NCBI GenBank assembly: GCA_017473265.1
Contig: JAFULQ010000002.1
Coordinates: 108,366 to 172,365, forward strand
Length of the DNA stretch: 64,000 bases
Direction of reading: 5' to 3'
Origin: Erysipelotrichaceae bacterium
GTDB taxonomy: Bacteria; Bacillota_I; Bacilli_A; Erysipelotrichales; Erysipelotrichaceae
A program made the translations under genes and the position numbers. Under the pieces are notes generated by a model, which searched no databases, was not told where the DNA came from, and saw only the letters and a program-made list of their open reading frames with translations. This document shows, piece by piece, positions 35,218 to 44,608 of the stretch. Position 1 is the stretch's first letter. The number at the start of each line of letters is the position of its first letter.

Positions 35218-36333
35218 ATGATTATTGGATGTCCTAAAGAATTAAAAAACCATGAATACCGTGTTGGTTTGATTCCGGATAATGTGTATACATTTGTGAA
35301 AGAGGGACACAGTGTATATGTGGAAACAAATGCTGGTGTAGGTGCTGGTTTTACAGATGAAATGTATAAAGAAGCGGGAGCTATTATTTTAGACACTGCT
35401 AAAGAAGTATATGATATTGCGGATATGATTGTTAAGGTTAAAGAACCAATTGAATGTGAATATGATTTATTAAGAGAAAATCAAATTTTATATACATATT
35501 TACATTTAGCTCCAAATGCTTCATTAACAAAAATATTAATGGAAAAAGGTGTGAAAGCAGTAGCGTATGAAACAATCACAGATAAAGAAGGAAATCTTCC
35601 ATGCCTTCGTCCAATGAGTCAAATTGCTGGACGCTTAAGTGTTCAACAAGGTGCTAAATATTTGGAAAAGAGTTTTGGTGGAAGAGGGATTCTATTAGGT
35701 GGAGTTCCAGGTGTTGAAAGAGGTAAGATTGTAATTATTGGTGGAGGAGTTGCGGGTACTTATGCAGCAAAAGCGGCTGTTGGTATTGATGCTCAAGTAA
35801 CATTATTAGACATTGATTTAAATCGTTTATCATATTTGGAAGATGTATTTGGAGCAAGCGTAACAACTTTATATTCAACAGAAGCAAATATTCGCAAGTC
35901 TCTTATGGAAGCAGATTTAGTTATTGGTTCTGTATTAATTCCTGGTGGAAAAGCACCAAAATTGATTCGTAGAGAACATTTATCACTTATGAAAAAGGGT
36001 GCGGTTATTGTAGATATTGCAATTGACCAAGGTGGATGTTGTGAAACTAGTGAAGTTACTACACACCAAGAACCAGTATACATTGTGGATGATATTGTTC
36101 ATTACTGTGTAGGGAATATGCCTGGTGCAGTACCTTATACATCTACATTAGCATTAAATAATGCGACATTTAAGTATGCACGTATGATGGCTAATTATGG
36201 ATTTGAAAAAGCAATCAAAATGGATACAGGTTTAGCAAATGGTGTAAATATTTATGCACACAAATGTGTAAATCAAAATGTAGCTGAATCATTGAATTTA
36301 GAATATACAGAACTTGATACAGTAATAGCTTAG
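35218..36333 (+). CDS. ald: Alanine dehydrogenase
   Basis: Reversible NAD-dependent deamination of L-alanine to pyruvate and ammonia. The 371-aa protein shows the N-terminal MIIGCPKELKNHEYRVGLIP, VKVKEPIECEY with the substrate Lys near residue 75, YLHLAPNASLT with the catalytic His near 96, the Rossmann loop IVIIGGGVAGTYAAKAAVG, and GAVIVDIAIDQGGCCETS. GGAGTG site upstream. Own promoter and terminator, so monocistronic. Confidence 0.96.
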   Translation: MIIGCPKELKNHEYRVGLIPDNVYTFVKEGHSVYVETNAGVGAGFTDEMYKEAGAIILDTAKEVYDIADMIVKVKEPIECEYDLLRENQILYTYLHLAPNASLTKILMEKGVKAVAYETITDKEGNLPCLRPMSQIAGRLSVQQGAKYLEKSFGGRGILLGGVPGVERGKIVIIGGGVAGTYAAKAAVGIDAQVTLLDIDLNRLSYLEDVFGASVTTLYSTEANIRKSLMEADLVIGSVLIPGGKAPKLIRREHLSLMKKGAVIVDIAIDQGGCCETSEVTTHQEPVYIVDDIVHYCVGNMPGAVPYTSTLALNNATFKYARMMANYGFEKAIKMDTGLANGVNIYAHKCVNQNVAESLNLEYTELDTVIA

Positions 36334-36358
36334 AGCATGAAATTCATGCTCTTTTTTC
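36332..36358 (+). terminator. Terminator after ald
   Basis: AGAGCATGA and TCATGCTCT form a perfect stem around AAT-type loop, followed by six T; it overlaps the ald stop codon. Confidence 0.85.
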
Positions 36359-36373
36359 ATTTAAGCATATCAA

Positions 36374-36402
36374 TAGCAAACTTTTAACTATATTCATATA
36401 AT
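36374..36402 (+). promoter_or_regulatory. Promoter of murB, placed for a leaderless transcript
   Basis: TATAAT at 36397-36402 with a weak -35 TAGCAA at 36374-36379 (17-base spacer). The normal transcription start, about 7 bases after the -10, falls on the ATG at 36409. Confidence 0.5.
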
Positions 36403-36408
36403 ATAAGT

Positions 36409-37242
36409 ATGAAAAAGATAGAAGTAATAAAAAATGAAGATTTGAAAAAGTATACAACATTGCATATTGGTGGAAAGTGTAAAAATGTGTATTTCCCCAA
36501 AACGGTAGAAGAAGTAAATGAGGTGTTGGATTTACATCCAATTATTCTAGGATGTGGTAGTAATGTATTAATCGATGATACAAAAGTGTTTGAAAATGCG
36601 ATGGTATTAACGAAATTCAATAAAATTACTTTGATGGGGAATACGATTATTGCGGAAGCGGGTGCCAAGTTAATGGATGTTTGTCTATTTGCTTATGAAC
36701 ATGGTTTGACTGGATTGGAATTTGCGTATGGAATTCCTGGTAGTGTTGGTGGAGCTATTGTTATGAATGCTGGTGCTTATGGTGGAGAGATTAAGGATGT
36801 ACTTGTGGGAGTAAAGACGAATAAGCAGTTCTATGAGAATAAAGATTGTGAATTTGGTTATCGAACTTCTAGATTTTCTCATTCTGAAGAGTGTATTTTA
36901 AGTGGTTATTTTCAATTGCGTAAAGGGGATTCTTCTATGATTCTTCAAAAAATGAAGGAGTTGTTACAAAGAAGAATTGAAAAACAACCATTAGATGCCT
37001 ATAGTGCAGGTTCTACTTTTAAAAGAGGAAAAGATTTTTATGCTAGTCAGTTAATTAGTGATTGCCAATTAAAGGGGTATCGAGTGAATGGTGCTAGTGT
37101 ATCTATGAAACATGCAGGTTTTTTGATTAATGAAGAAAATGCGACATTTAATGAGTATTTGCAATTGATTAAGGATGTGCAAAAAATAGTATATGAGAAG
37201 ACAAATAAGCAATTAGAATGTGAGATTAAAATTATATCGTAA
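36409..37242 (+). CDS. murB: UDP-N-acetylenolpyruvoylglucosamine reductase
   Basis: FAD enzyme that makes UDP-MurNAc, the second committed step of peptidoglycan synthesis. The 277-aa protein reads NEDLKKYTTLHIGGKCKNVY at the start, ILGCGSNVLIDD for FAD binding, GIPGSVGGAIVMNAGAYGGE, FGYRTSRFS with the catalytic-site Arg, AGSTFKR with the proton-donor Ser near residue 203, and ECEIKI with the end Glu. There is no ribosome site: the ATG lies 7 bases from a TATAAT and no alternative in-frame start with a better site exists, so the mRNA may be leaderless. Confidence 0.95.
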   Translation: MKKIEVIKNEDLKKYTTLHIGGKCKNVYFPKTVEEVNEVLDLHPIILGCGSNVLIDDTKVFENAMVLTKFNKITLMGNTIIAEAGAKLMDVCLFAYEHGLTGLEFAYGIPGSVGGAIVMNAGAYGGEIKDVLVGVKTNKQFYENKDCEFGYRTSRFSHSEECILSGYFQLRKGDSSMILQKMKELLQRRIEKQPLDAYSAGSTFKRGKDFYASQLISDCQLKGYRVNGASVSMKHAGFLINEENATFNEYLQLIKDVQKIVYEKTNKQLECEIKIIS

Positions 37243-37250
37243 TATTATAA

Positions 37251-37279
37251 AGGTATATGCATTATGTATATGCCTTTTT
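37251..37279 (+). terminator. Terminator after murB
   Basis: GGTATATGCA and TGTATATGCC (10 bp with two G-U) around a 3-base loop, then TTTTT. Confidence 0.75.
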
Positions 37280-37346
37280 GCATACTTTTGATAAAATGGT
37301 AAAGTAATAATAATGATTAAGGGGAAATGAAGAAAGGATGTAGTAA

Positions 37347-38093
37347 ATGGAAAAGAATAAAAAGTTTGTATTTGAAACTACATACATGTCTTTACATATA
37401 ATAGCAATGATTTTTATGTTATGTGATCATTTGTGGGGTACGATTGTATCAGGAAATGATTGGTTAACCTGTGTTGGACGTATTTGTTTTCCTATCTTTG
37501 CTTTTTTGGTGGTAGAAGGGTATTTTCATACAAGTAATCTTAAAAAGTATGTGCGAAGGTTATTTATTTTTGCTGTGCTTTCTGAAATTCCTTTTAATAT
37601 AATGATGGGTAGTCGTATTATATATCCTATTCATCAAAATGTGTTGTGGACATTTCTGATTGCAATTGGTCTTATACATCTGAATGAAAAATCTAAAGCT
37701 AGTGGTAAGCTTTGGAAACGAATCCTAACAGGAATTGGTACTGTTTTATTAGGATATATTGTGGGAATTATTACGATGGTTGATTTCTATCATGCAGGTA
37801 TTTTAACTGTGTTAATGTTCTACTTCTTTAGACAAAGAAAATGGTGGAGCTATGTTGGACAGTTTGTTGGCTTATGGTATATCAATCGAGAATTGCTTGG
37901 TGGTTTAGGATATGAAATTGATGTTATGGGGCATACGGTGTTTGTATTACAACAATCGTTTGCGATGCTTGCTCTAATTCCTATTTGGTTATATCGTGGT
38001 AAACAGGGATATCATAATATAGTATTAAAATATGTATATTATGCATTTTATCCTGTGCATATGTTGATACTAGGATTATTGAAGTTTATATAA
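37347..38093 (+). CDS. TraX family membrane protein
   Basis: A 248-aa polytopic protein with about eight hydrophobic segments. LHIIAMIFMLCDHLWGTIV, WLTCVGRICFPIFAFLVVEG and FAVLSEIPFNIMM are the signature of the TraX family (acyltransferase-3-like membrane proteins; F-plasmid TraX acetylates pilin). In Firmicutes the family is common on chromosomes without any conjugation genes, and its role there is unknown. AAAGGATG upstream of the ATG. Monocistronic, with a terminator on each side. Confidence 0.85.
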   Translation: MEKNKKFVFETTYMSLHIIAMIFMLCDHLWGTIVSGNDWLTCVGRICFPIFAFLVVEGYFHTSNLKKYVRRLFIFAVLSEIPFNIMMGSRIIYPIHQNVLWTFLIAIGLIHLNEKSKASGKLWKRILTGIGTVLLGYIVGIITMVDFYHAGILTVLMFYFFRQRKWWSYVGQFVGLWYINRELLGGLGYEIDVMGHTVFVLQQSFAMLALIPIWLYRGKQGYHNIVLKYVYYAFYPVHMLILGLLKFI

Positions 38094-38099
38094 TTTTAT

Positions 38100-38136
38100 G
38101 GTGTATATGCTTAGAAAAGCATGTACCCTTTTTTAT
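38100..38136 (+). terminator. Terminator after the TraX gene
   Basis: GTATATGCTT and AAGCATGTAC pair around AGAA; a C-rich end is followed by six T. Confidence 0.75.
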
Positions 38137-38177
38137 ATGCTGTGCTAAAATATTAATAATTGAAAGAAGTGTATGAA

Positions 38178-39542
38178 ATGGAAAGAAATAGAAACGATTT
38201 TTCTAAAGGTCCAGTTTGGAAATGCATAGTTGCGCAAGCAGTTCCTTTAACTGTAGCTCAATTGGTACAGCTTCTATATAATGTTGTAGATAGAATTTAT
38301 TTAGGACATTTATCAGATGCGAATAGTTTGGCTTTAACAGGTGTTGGTTTATCTTTGCCAGTCATTACTTTAATTATGGCCTTTACTGCTTTGTTTGGTG
38401 TTGGTGGAGTTCCTTTATTTTCTATTGAAAGAGGAAAAGGTAATGAAGATAGAGCGAGTCGTATCATGGGAAATTCGTTTGCTTTATTGTTGGTTAGTTC
38501 TGTTGTTTTAATGGTGTTTGGTTATACTTTTTGTGAGCCGATTTTATATGCTTTTGGGGCTAGTGATGAGTCTTATGTATTCGCAAGTCAATATCTACAA
38601 ATCTATTTAATTGGAACAACATTTTCTATGATGAGTACAGGTATGAATGGATATATTAATGCCCAAGGGTTTCCTAAGATTGGGATGTTTTCTATTATTA
38701 TTGGAGCCATTGTTAACATTATTTTAGACCCTATCTTTATTTTTGGATTGAATATGGGAGTTAGTGGAGCGGCTTTGGCTACAATTATTAGTCAATGTTG
38801 TTCAGCAATTTGGGTGTTGTCTTTCTTGTTTGGTAAAAAGATTCATATTCCATTACAGTTAGAGAAGATTCGTATTAAAAAGGATATTACATTTAGTATT
38901 TTTAAATTGGGTACTGCTAATTTTATTATGCAGGGTACCAATTTCTTTGTACAAGTATCATGTAATACGATGTTACAAAGTTATGGTGGAGATTTGTTTG
39001 TTGGTATTATGACAGTAACGAATTCGATTCGTGAAATTTTGATGTTGCCAATTTCGGGTATGATACATGGTTCTCAACCAGTATTGGGCTTTAATTATGG
39101 CGCTAAGAAGTATGATCGAGTAAAAGAGGGTATTCGTTTTAATACTTTGGTTGGATGTATTTATATGATGATTGCATGGTTATTGGTATTTGTATATCCA
39201 GAATATTTCTTTGGTATTTTTTCTGATGATGTTTCAATGTTACAACATGGTGTTGAGGCAATACATATTTATTTCTTTGGGTTTGTATTTATGGCATTGC
39301 AGTTATCTGGGCAATCGACTTTTCAGTCTGTTGGAGATGCGAAACATGCAATTATGTTCTCGTTATTGCGTAAAGCTATTATTGTAGTGCCTTTAACATT
39401 ATTGTTACCTAGACTAGGTTTTGGTGTTATGGGTGTATTTATGGCTGAACCTATTAGTAATGTAATTGGTGGTATTGCTTGTTATACAACGATGAGGATG
39501 ACAGTATATAAACAATTAAGTAATGATGTGGGAGGAATATAA
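38178..39542 (+). CDS. MATE family efflux transporter
   Basis: A 454-aa, 12-helix cation-coupled multidrug exporter of the MATE/DinF-like type. N-terminal half: FSKGPVWKCIVAQAVPLTVA, LYNVVDRIYLGHL and FGVGGVPLFSIERGKG; second half repeats the pattern with MLPISGMIHGSQPVLGFNYG. These are diagnostic for the family; the substrates are not predictable. The ATG at 38178 has GAAGTG 6 bases upstream; a TTG at 38160 is in frame but less likely. It is 1 base before the M24 gene, so the two form an operon. Confidence 0.92.
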   Translation: MERNRNDFSKGPVWKCIVAQAVPLTVAQLVQLLYNVVDRIYLGHLSDANSLALTGVGLSLPVITLIMAFTALFGVGGVPLFSIERGKGNEDRASRIMGNSFALLLVSSVVLMVFGYTFCEPILYAFGASDESYVFASQYLQIYLIGTTFSMMSTGMNGYINAQGFPKIGMFSIIIGAIVNIILDPIFIFGLNMGVSGAALATIISQCCSAIWVLSFLFGKKIHIPLQLEKIRIKKDITFSIFKLGTANFIMQGTNFFVQVSCNTMLQSYGGDLFVGIMTVTNSIREILMLPISGMIHGSQPVLGFNYGAKKYDRVKEGIRFNTLVGCIYMMIAWLLVFVYPEYFFGIFSDDVSMLQHGVEAIHIYFFGFVFMALQLSGQSTFQSVGDAKHAIMFSLLRKAIIVVPLTLLLPRLGFGVMGVFMAEPISNVIGGIACYTTMRMTVYKQLSNDVGGI

Positions 39543-39543
39543 T

Positions 39544-40689
39544 ATGAGTTTACGAATTGAAAGATGTTTAGAAAAAATTAGAGAAGCGAATTTGGATGGT
39601 GTAGTCTATGCACAGGGAGCTAACTTTCAATATTTAAGTGAATGCACAAATTATTTTTGGCAACGTCATAGTATGAATAATATTATGGGTAGATTTTCTG
39701 CAAAAGTATTACCTGAAGTGTTAATCTATATGAATAAAGAAGGGAAACGTACAATTGTAAGTATTCCTCAATATCGAAACTGTTTTGAGAATCATGATGT
39801 TGTCATTAGCTATATGGATCAATGGGAGGATACATTATCTAAAATTATTGATGGTAAGAAAATTGGTATAGGACATGATTGTCATGAATATTTAGAAGCA
39901 ACTTTAAAAGAAGTGGATAAAGAAATTGAAGTAGTTGATGCGGAACCATTATTTTTTGAATTAAGAGCATGTAAAGATGAAGCAGAAATTGCGCAAATGC
40001 GTAAATTGGCGAAGTTTACTGATGATGCAGTAATGTATGTAGTCAATAATTTAAAAGAAGGTATGACACAATATGATGCCGAGAAATTATTAATGGATTA
40101 TGGTATGTTCCATGGTATTCAAGATTTTTCTTTTAGTCCAACATGTGGTTTTAAAACAAGAGGTACATTTACACCAGAACAAAATTTTGAATTTCCTAGA
40201 GATAGCAAATTAGTTAAGGGTACAGGTATTGCTTTTGATGTGGGATATATGGATAAAGGATATTGTAGTGACTGGGGTAGAACGGTGTATTTTGGTAAGG
40301 CTCCTGAACGTGTAAAGAAAGCGTATGAAGCATTACAAGCTGGACAACAATATATGGTAAGTAAAATTATCCCAAATCAAACGAATGTGAATGAATTATT
40401 TGATTTAGTATATGAGGAAGTAGAACGTAGAGGATTTGGTGATGTATTACGTCATAAAGAATTGGGTATGCTAGGACATCAAATTGGTATTGATTGCCAT
40501 GAATTTCCAATGTTGAATCGTGCAACTGATGCCATTCTTCGTCCGGGAATGATTTTCTGTTCGGAACCTAAAATTATGATTGAGGGTGAATGTTTTATGC
40601 GTGTTGAGGATATGGTTTTAGTAACTGAAACTGGAGCAGAATTTTTAACGAATTTTGATCGCACATTATTTGAGGTTGGAAATGATTAA
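39544..40689 (+). CDS. M24 family metallopeptidase (Xaa-Pro peptidase-like)
   Basis: A 381-aa protein with a creatinase-like N-terminal domain and a C-terminal pita-bread domain. The five metal ligands are visible: Asp in AFDVGYMDKG, Asp in GYCSDWGRT, His in GHQIGIDCHEFP, Glu in IFCSEPKIM and Glu in MRVEDMVLVTETG. This fits Xaa-Pro aminopeptidases and prolidases. Cytosolic, no signal peptide. GGGAGGA site upstream; overlaps the next VOC gene by 8 bases. Confidence 0.88.
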   Translation: MSLRIERCLEKIREANLDGVVYAQGANFQYLSECTNYFWQRHSMNNIMGRFSAKVLPEVLIYMNKEGKRTIVSIPQYRNCFENHDVVISYMDQWEDTLSKIIDGKKIGIGHDCHEYLEATLKEVDKEIEVVDAEPLFFELRACKDEAEIAQMRKLAKFTDDAVMYVVNNLKEGMTQYDAEKLLMDYGMFHGIQDFSFSPTCGFKTRGTFTPEQNFEFPRDSKLVKGTGIAFDVGYMDKGYCSDWGRTVYFGKAPERVKKAYEALQAGQQYMVSKIIPNQTNVNELFDLVYEEVERRGFGDVLRHKELGMLGHQIGIDCHEFPMLNRATDAILRPGMIFCSEPKIMIEGECFMRVEDMVLVTETGAEFLTNFDRTLFEVGND

Positions 40690-41011
40690 TTTTTATACGT
40701 GTAGAAATTTACAAGAAACTGAAGAGTTTTGGTTGAAGATGGGATTGGTAGTATATATGAGACAACCAAATACTATTATCTTTGATTCTAAAGAAGGTAT
40801 GGTAGGATTTGTTGAGTCTAAAGAACATATGATTCCGAAGTATTCTTGTATCTCTTTGGTTGTTCAAACAAAAGAAGAAGTGGATAAAAGATATCGTGAA
40901 TTGCAAGAATATGCATTGGATAAACCGAAGGTTCATCCAACTGCACCAGTATATTCATTCTTCTTAATGGATCCTAATGGATATAAAGTAGAGTTTCAAC
41001 AATTTATTTAA
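40682..41011 (+). CDS. VOC (glyoxalase/dioxygenase superfamily) protein
   Basis: A 109-aa single VOC domain: MINFYTCRNLQETEEFWLKM at the start, and FFLMDPNGYKVEFQQF at the end, the usual last strand with a metal-binding Glu. Such proteins include glyoxalases, dioxygenases and antibiotic-resistance binding proteins; the substrate is unknown. The start at 40682 lies inside the end of the M24 gene, so translation is coupled; an upstream in-frame start at 40655 is less likely. Confidence 0.8.
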   Translation: MINFYTCRNLQETEEFWLKMGLVVYMRQPNTIIFDSKEGMVGFVESKEHMIPKYSCISLVVQTKEEVDKRYRELQEYALDKPKVHPTAPVYSFFLMDPNGYKVEFQQFI

Positions 41012-41034
41012 GCACTAGTAATAGTGCTTTTTTT
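41010..41034 (+). terminator. Terminator after the VOC gene
   Basis: AGCACTA and TAGTGCT with GTAA loop, followed by seven T; it overlaps the stop codon. Confidence 0.85.
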
Positions 41035-41141
41035 GTGTGCAATAGATGAACTTTGGATGAATATGAATCATTACCTATATATTAATCTTGGTAATTATGT
41101 ATAATAAAACTGACAAGAGATTGTCTGAAGGAGGTCAAATT

Positions 41142-42020
41142 ATGAAAAAATTACTGGTAATCATGATGGTTTTGGGGTGTTTGTTTGGTTGTAACAAAAA
41201 CAACAATATTGAAGGAAATGAAGTTTTTGTAACTTTTGATGGTTATGGCCTTCATGGTGGTGTGTTGAAAGTAAATACAACTACAACAAATGAAGAAACA
41301 GTTTCTATTGATTTGGTATCTATGGGAGGAAATGAAACGGTTTCGGATGTATTAAAGAAAAATGAAATAACAAATATTGAAGCAGTGCATGAAAATGATG
41401 TTTTTGAAGGATGGCTGATTTATAAAACAGAGTATACTTCACAAGAAGATGGAACAGATGTAGTAGTGCATACACTATTATCTAATTCACTATATACAAC
41501 AGAAGAGGTATTGGATTATAAACTAGCTGATTTCAATATTACTATTGTCGCTAAGTGGGCTACTTTGGATTCTAATTTGTATTTTGTTGAAGATGATATG
41601 ATGATTGATTCAGATACAAGTGGTGCATTTGTATTCAATGCAACAGATGGAGTCATTCAGCTTAGTTCAGCAGATGATAAAGGTTTATCAGAAAGTAAGA
41701 CATATGTATATTGGATGGAAGATGGAAAATGTATAGCAGATTTATTAACGAATGATTCTTGGCAATATTTCACAGATGTTGTAAAAGAAGGTGCATCTTT
41801 TAGTGGTTGGCAATTGTATGAAGCAACTAATGTGAGATGGAGTGATAAAAAGTCAACAAGTTCTATTGAATTGTCTTTTGATTATGATATGGATAATACT
41901 GAATTTAGATATGTTGTTTTTGAGAATTGTAAGAAAGTTGAAGGATTAAAAACTACAGAAGATGTAGTGAATATGTTGAACCATAGTAAAGTGTATTACG
42001 CTGAAGCTGTTTGGAAATAA
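41142..42020 (+). CDS. Lipoprotein of unknown function
   Basis: 292 aa with a lipoprotein signal (MKKLLVIMMVLGCLFGC, lipobox LFGC, Cys at 17) and a mature part of beta-rich, acidic sequence. Two related segments (YGLHGGVLKVNTTTTNEETV and following EGWLIYKTEYTSQ, and later FSGWQLYEATNVRWSD) suggest a duplicated domain with a F/W-x-GW motif like that of List-Bact or InlB-type repeats; this is a loose resemblance. Excellent GAAGGAGG site. Own TATAAT at 41100-41105 and terminator, so monocistronic. Confidence 0.8.
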   Translation: MKKLLVIMMVLGCLFGCNKNNNIEGNEVFVTFDGYGLHGGVLKVNTTTTNEETVSIDLVSMGGNETVSDVLKKNEITNIEAVHENDVFEGWLIYKTEYTSQEDGTDVVVHTLLSNSLYTTEEVLDYKLADFNITIVAKWATLDSNLYFVEDDMMIDSDTSGAFVFNATDGVIQLSSADDKGLSESKTYVYWMEDGKCIADLLTNDSWQYFTDVVKEGASFSGWQLYEATNVRWSDKKSTSSIELSFDYDMDNTEFRYVVFENCKKVEGLKTTEDVVNMLNHSKVYYAEAVWK

Positions 42021-42036
42021 AATGTATTTTAAATAT

Positions 42037-42062
42037 ACCCCTGTTTTTTAAAAAGCGGGGGT
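42037..42062 (+). terminator. Terminator after the lipoprotein gene
   Basis: ACCCCTGTT and AGCGGGGGT pair (with G-U), the T and A runs between them extend the stem, and TTTTT follows. Confidence 0.8.
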
Positions 42063-42104
42063 TTTTCTATATCTTTATGGTACAATCAAATACAGGTGAT
42101 AAAA

Positions 42105-43280
42105 ATGAATTATAGATATGATAAATATGGAAATAAGGTGTCTTTATTAGGGTTTGGATGCATGCGTTTTGCTAGAAATGCAGTAGGTAAAACAGATGTT
42201 GAAAAAACAGAACAACAAATTCTAGAAGCGATTCATAATGGAGTCAATTATTTTGATACAGCGTATATTTATCCTGAAAGTGAAGCGGTATTGGGAAGTA
42301 TATTGAAGAAAAATCATTTAAGAGATAAGGTTAATATTGCGACGAAGTTACCTCATTATTTAATTAAGAATAAAGATGGATTGGATAAGATATTTAATGA
42401 AGAATTAAAAAGATTACAAACCGATTATGTAGATTATTATCTTATGCATATGTTGGCGGATGTTGATACATGGAAGCGTTTAGTAGATATTGGTATTGTT
42501 GAGTGGATTGAAGAAAAGAAAAGTAAAGGCATTATTAAACAAGTAGGCTTTTCGTATCATGGTAATTCAGATATGTTTTGTAAGTTGATTGATGTGTATG
42601 ATTGGGATTTTTGCCAAATTCAATATAACTATATGGATGAGCATTCCCAAGCTGGAAGAAAAGGGCTTCATTATGCACATAGTAAAAATCTTGCGGTAAT
42701 TATTATGGAACCTTTACGTGGAGGTAAATTGGTAAATCGATTACCACAAGAAGCTTTAGATATCTTTAGTAAATATCCTAAGAAACATACAGCTGCTCAA
42801 TGGGCTTTTAAATGGTTATTTAATCAAAAAGAAGTTACTTGTGTATTGAGTGGCATGAATTCTATGGAAATGGTAAAAGATAATATTCATACAGCTTCTA
42901 CAACCACTATTAACGAACTAACAGTTGAAGATGAATCGATGTTACAAGAAGTAGTAAATGTGCTAAATCGTAAAATGAAAATAGGTTGTACAGGATGTGG
43001 ATATTGTATGCCTTGTCCAAAGGGAGTTGATATTCCAGGTAGTTTTGCGGCATATAATAGGATGTATACGGAAAGTAAATTCTGGGGATGGGCTGAGTAT
43101 ATGATGTGTACAGCTTTGCGTAAAAACACAACATCAGCTTCTAATTGTATTGAGTGTGGTAAGTGTGAGAAACATTGTCCACAAGGTATTAAGATTCGAG
43201 AAGAATTAAAGAATGTAAAGAAGATGGAGAATCTTCCATATAAGTTCGTATTAGCGATTAAGAAGGTTATTAAATTTTAA
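42105..43280 (+). CDS. Aldo/keto reductase with C-terminal 4Fe-4S clusters
   Basis: A 391-aa oxidoreductase. The AKR barrel has the catalytic tetrad NYFDTAYIYPESE (Asp, Tyr), IATKLP (Lys) and YYLMHML (His). The tail carries two cysteine sets, CTGCGYCMPCPKG (about residues 297-309) and CIECGKCEKHCPQG (about 349-362), which suit two 4Fe-4S clusters. This AKR-plus-ferredoxin type is common in anaerobes; substrate unknown. An extended -10 TGG-TACAAT lies just upstream, and a terminator after. Confidence 0.92.
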   Translation: MNYRYDKYGNKVSLLGFGCMRFARNAVGKTDVEKTEQQILEAIHNGVNYFDTAYIYPESEAVLGSILKKNHLRDKVNIATKLPHYLIKNKDGLDKIFNEELKRLQTDYVDYYLMHMLADVDTWKRLVDIGIVEWIEEKKSKGIIKQVGFSYHGNSDMFCKLIDVYDWDFCQIQYNYMDEHSQAGRKGLHYAHSKNLAVIIMEPLRGGKLVNRLPQEALDIFSKYPKKHTAAQWAFKWLFNQKEVTCVLSGMNSMEMVKDNIHTASTTTINELTVEDESMLQEVVNVLNRKMKIGCTGCGYCMPCPKGVDIPGSFAAYNRMYTESKFWGWAEYMMCTALRKNTTSASNCIECGKCEKHCPQGIKIREELKNVKKMENLPYKFVLAIKKVIKF

Positions 43281-43291
43281 CCTTCTTTTTT
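43260..43291 (+). terminator. Terminator after the aldo/keto reductase gene
   Basis: AAGAAGGTTA and TAACCTTCTT form a perfect 10-bp stem followed by T residues. Confidence 0.85.
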
Positions 43292-43322
43292 ATGATGATT
43301 GTAAATATATTCATTTCAAGAG

Positions 43323-43351
43323 TTATCAATAAAAAAAACATAGTATATAAT
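43323..43351 (+). promoter_or_regulatory. Sigma-A promoter of sbcDC
   Basis: TTATCA at 43323-43328 and TATAAT at 43346-43351, 17-base spacer. Confidence 0.6.
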
Positions 43352-43383
43352 GAATCTACGAATATAACATGGAGGTATTATCT

Positions 43384-44607
43384 ATGAAGTTTATACATAT
43401 AGCTGACTTACATTTAGGAAAGTATGTGCATGGTTATTCTATGATAGATAATCAAGATCAAGTATTTTGGATAGATGAATTTATTAAGTTAGTTGAACAA
43501 GAAAAAGTGGATGCTGTATTAATGGCTGGGGATATTTATGATCGTAGTATTGCACCAAAGGAAGCTATTAAACTGTTTGATTACTTTGTGACATCATTAG
43601 TTAAATTAGGTGTGGAAGTATGTATTATCGCTGGCAACCATGATAGTGGTGCTAGATTGGCTAGTATGAGTTCTATTTTAAAAGAACATAAAGTACATAT
43701 TGTTGGGGATATTACGAAAGAAGTTGAAAAAGTGGTATTTGAAGATGTGTATGGTAAAGTGAATGTGTATTTAGTACCATATCTTTTCCCTGTGGCTGTT
43801 GAGCAAGTTTTGGGGGGTAAATATAAAGATTACAATGAAGCAATGAAAGCTTTATTGGATGCACAAGATATTGATTATTCTATGCGTAATATTTTAGTTT
43901 CTCATCAACTTGTGACTGTTATGGGTGATGAACCTGAAAAGGGTGGCTCTGAAGAAATGGTTGGTGGAGTAGGTGGTATTGATGTATCTGTCTATGAACC
44001 ATTTGATTATGTAGCGTTAGGACATATTCATGCATCTCAGAAAGTAAAATATAATCATATTCGCTATGCTGGCTCTAATTTATGTTATCACTTTGATGAA
44101 TTAAAGAAGCCTAAAAAAGGTCCATTGGTGGTTGAAATAAAAGAAAAAGGAAATATAGATATTCAACAACGAGAAATTAAACCGTTACATAGTTTGCGTC
44201 AAGTAGAAGGTACATTAGAACAAATTATTGAAGAAGAGAAAAACATCATGGAATGTAATCAATATATTCGAGTGGTATTAAAAGATGATTATGTACCTGT
44301 AGGCGCTTTAAATCAATTAGAAACTTTATTTAGTAGTAAGAATAGTCTTCTTATGGAAACTGCGCATGTACCTAGTCGTATTGTGAATCATGGGGTAACA
44401 AGTAATGAGCACATCGAAGAGTTAAGTGTGCACGATGCCTTTGTAGAATTTTATAAAGAAAAAAATAATGGTGATTATCCAGATAGTGTAGATAGTAAGA
44501 TTATTGAATATATTTGTTCGCAAATTGAAGGTAGTGAAGATGGTAAAATTGATGAACTATCTACTGATCAATTAGTGAAGTTTGTTATGGAAATGGGGGA
44601 TGAATAA
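43384..44607 (+). CDS. sbcD: Exonuclease SbcD (Mre11-type)
   Basis: Nuclease subunit of the SbcCD complex, which opens hairpins and protein-blocked DNA ends. The 407-aa protein has the five phosphoesterase motifs: IADLHLGKYVHGYSM, AGDIYDRSIA, IIAGNHDSGARLAS, ILVSHQLV and VALGHIHASQ. GGAGG site 8 bases before the ATG at 43384. One base separates its stop from the sbcC start. Confidence 0.96.
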   Translation: MKFIHIADLHLGKYVHGYSMIDNQDQVFWIDEFIKLVEQEKVDAVLMAGDIYDRSIAPKEAIKLFDYFVTSLVKLGVEVCIIAGNHDSGARLASMSSILKEHKVHIVGDITKEVEKVVFEDVYGKVNVYLVPYLFPVAVEQVLGGKYKDYNEAMKALLDAQDIDYSMRNILVSHQLVTVMGDEPEKGGSEEMVGGVGGIDVSVYEPFDYVALGHIHASQKVKYNHIRYAGSNLCYHFDELKKPKKGPLVVEIKEKGNIDIQQREIKPLHSLRQVEGTLEQIIEEEKNIMECNQYIRVVLKDDYVPVGALNQLETLFSSKNSLLMETAHVPSRIVNHGVTSNEHIEELSVHDAFVEFYKEKNNGDYPDSVDSKIIEYICSQIEGSEDGKIDELSTDQLVKFVMEMGDE

Positions 44608-44608
44608 G

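Noticed and set aside
37347..38093. TraX as a sign of conjugation
   Set aside because: No other transfer genes are nearby, and chromosomal TraX-like genes are common in Firmicutes without conjugation.
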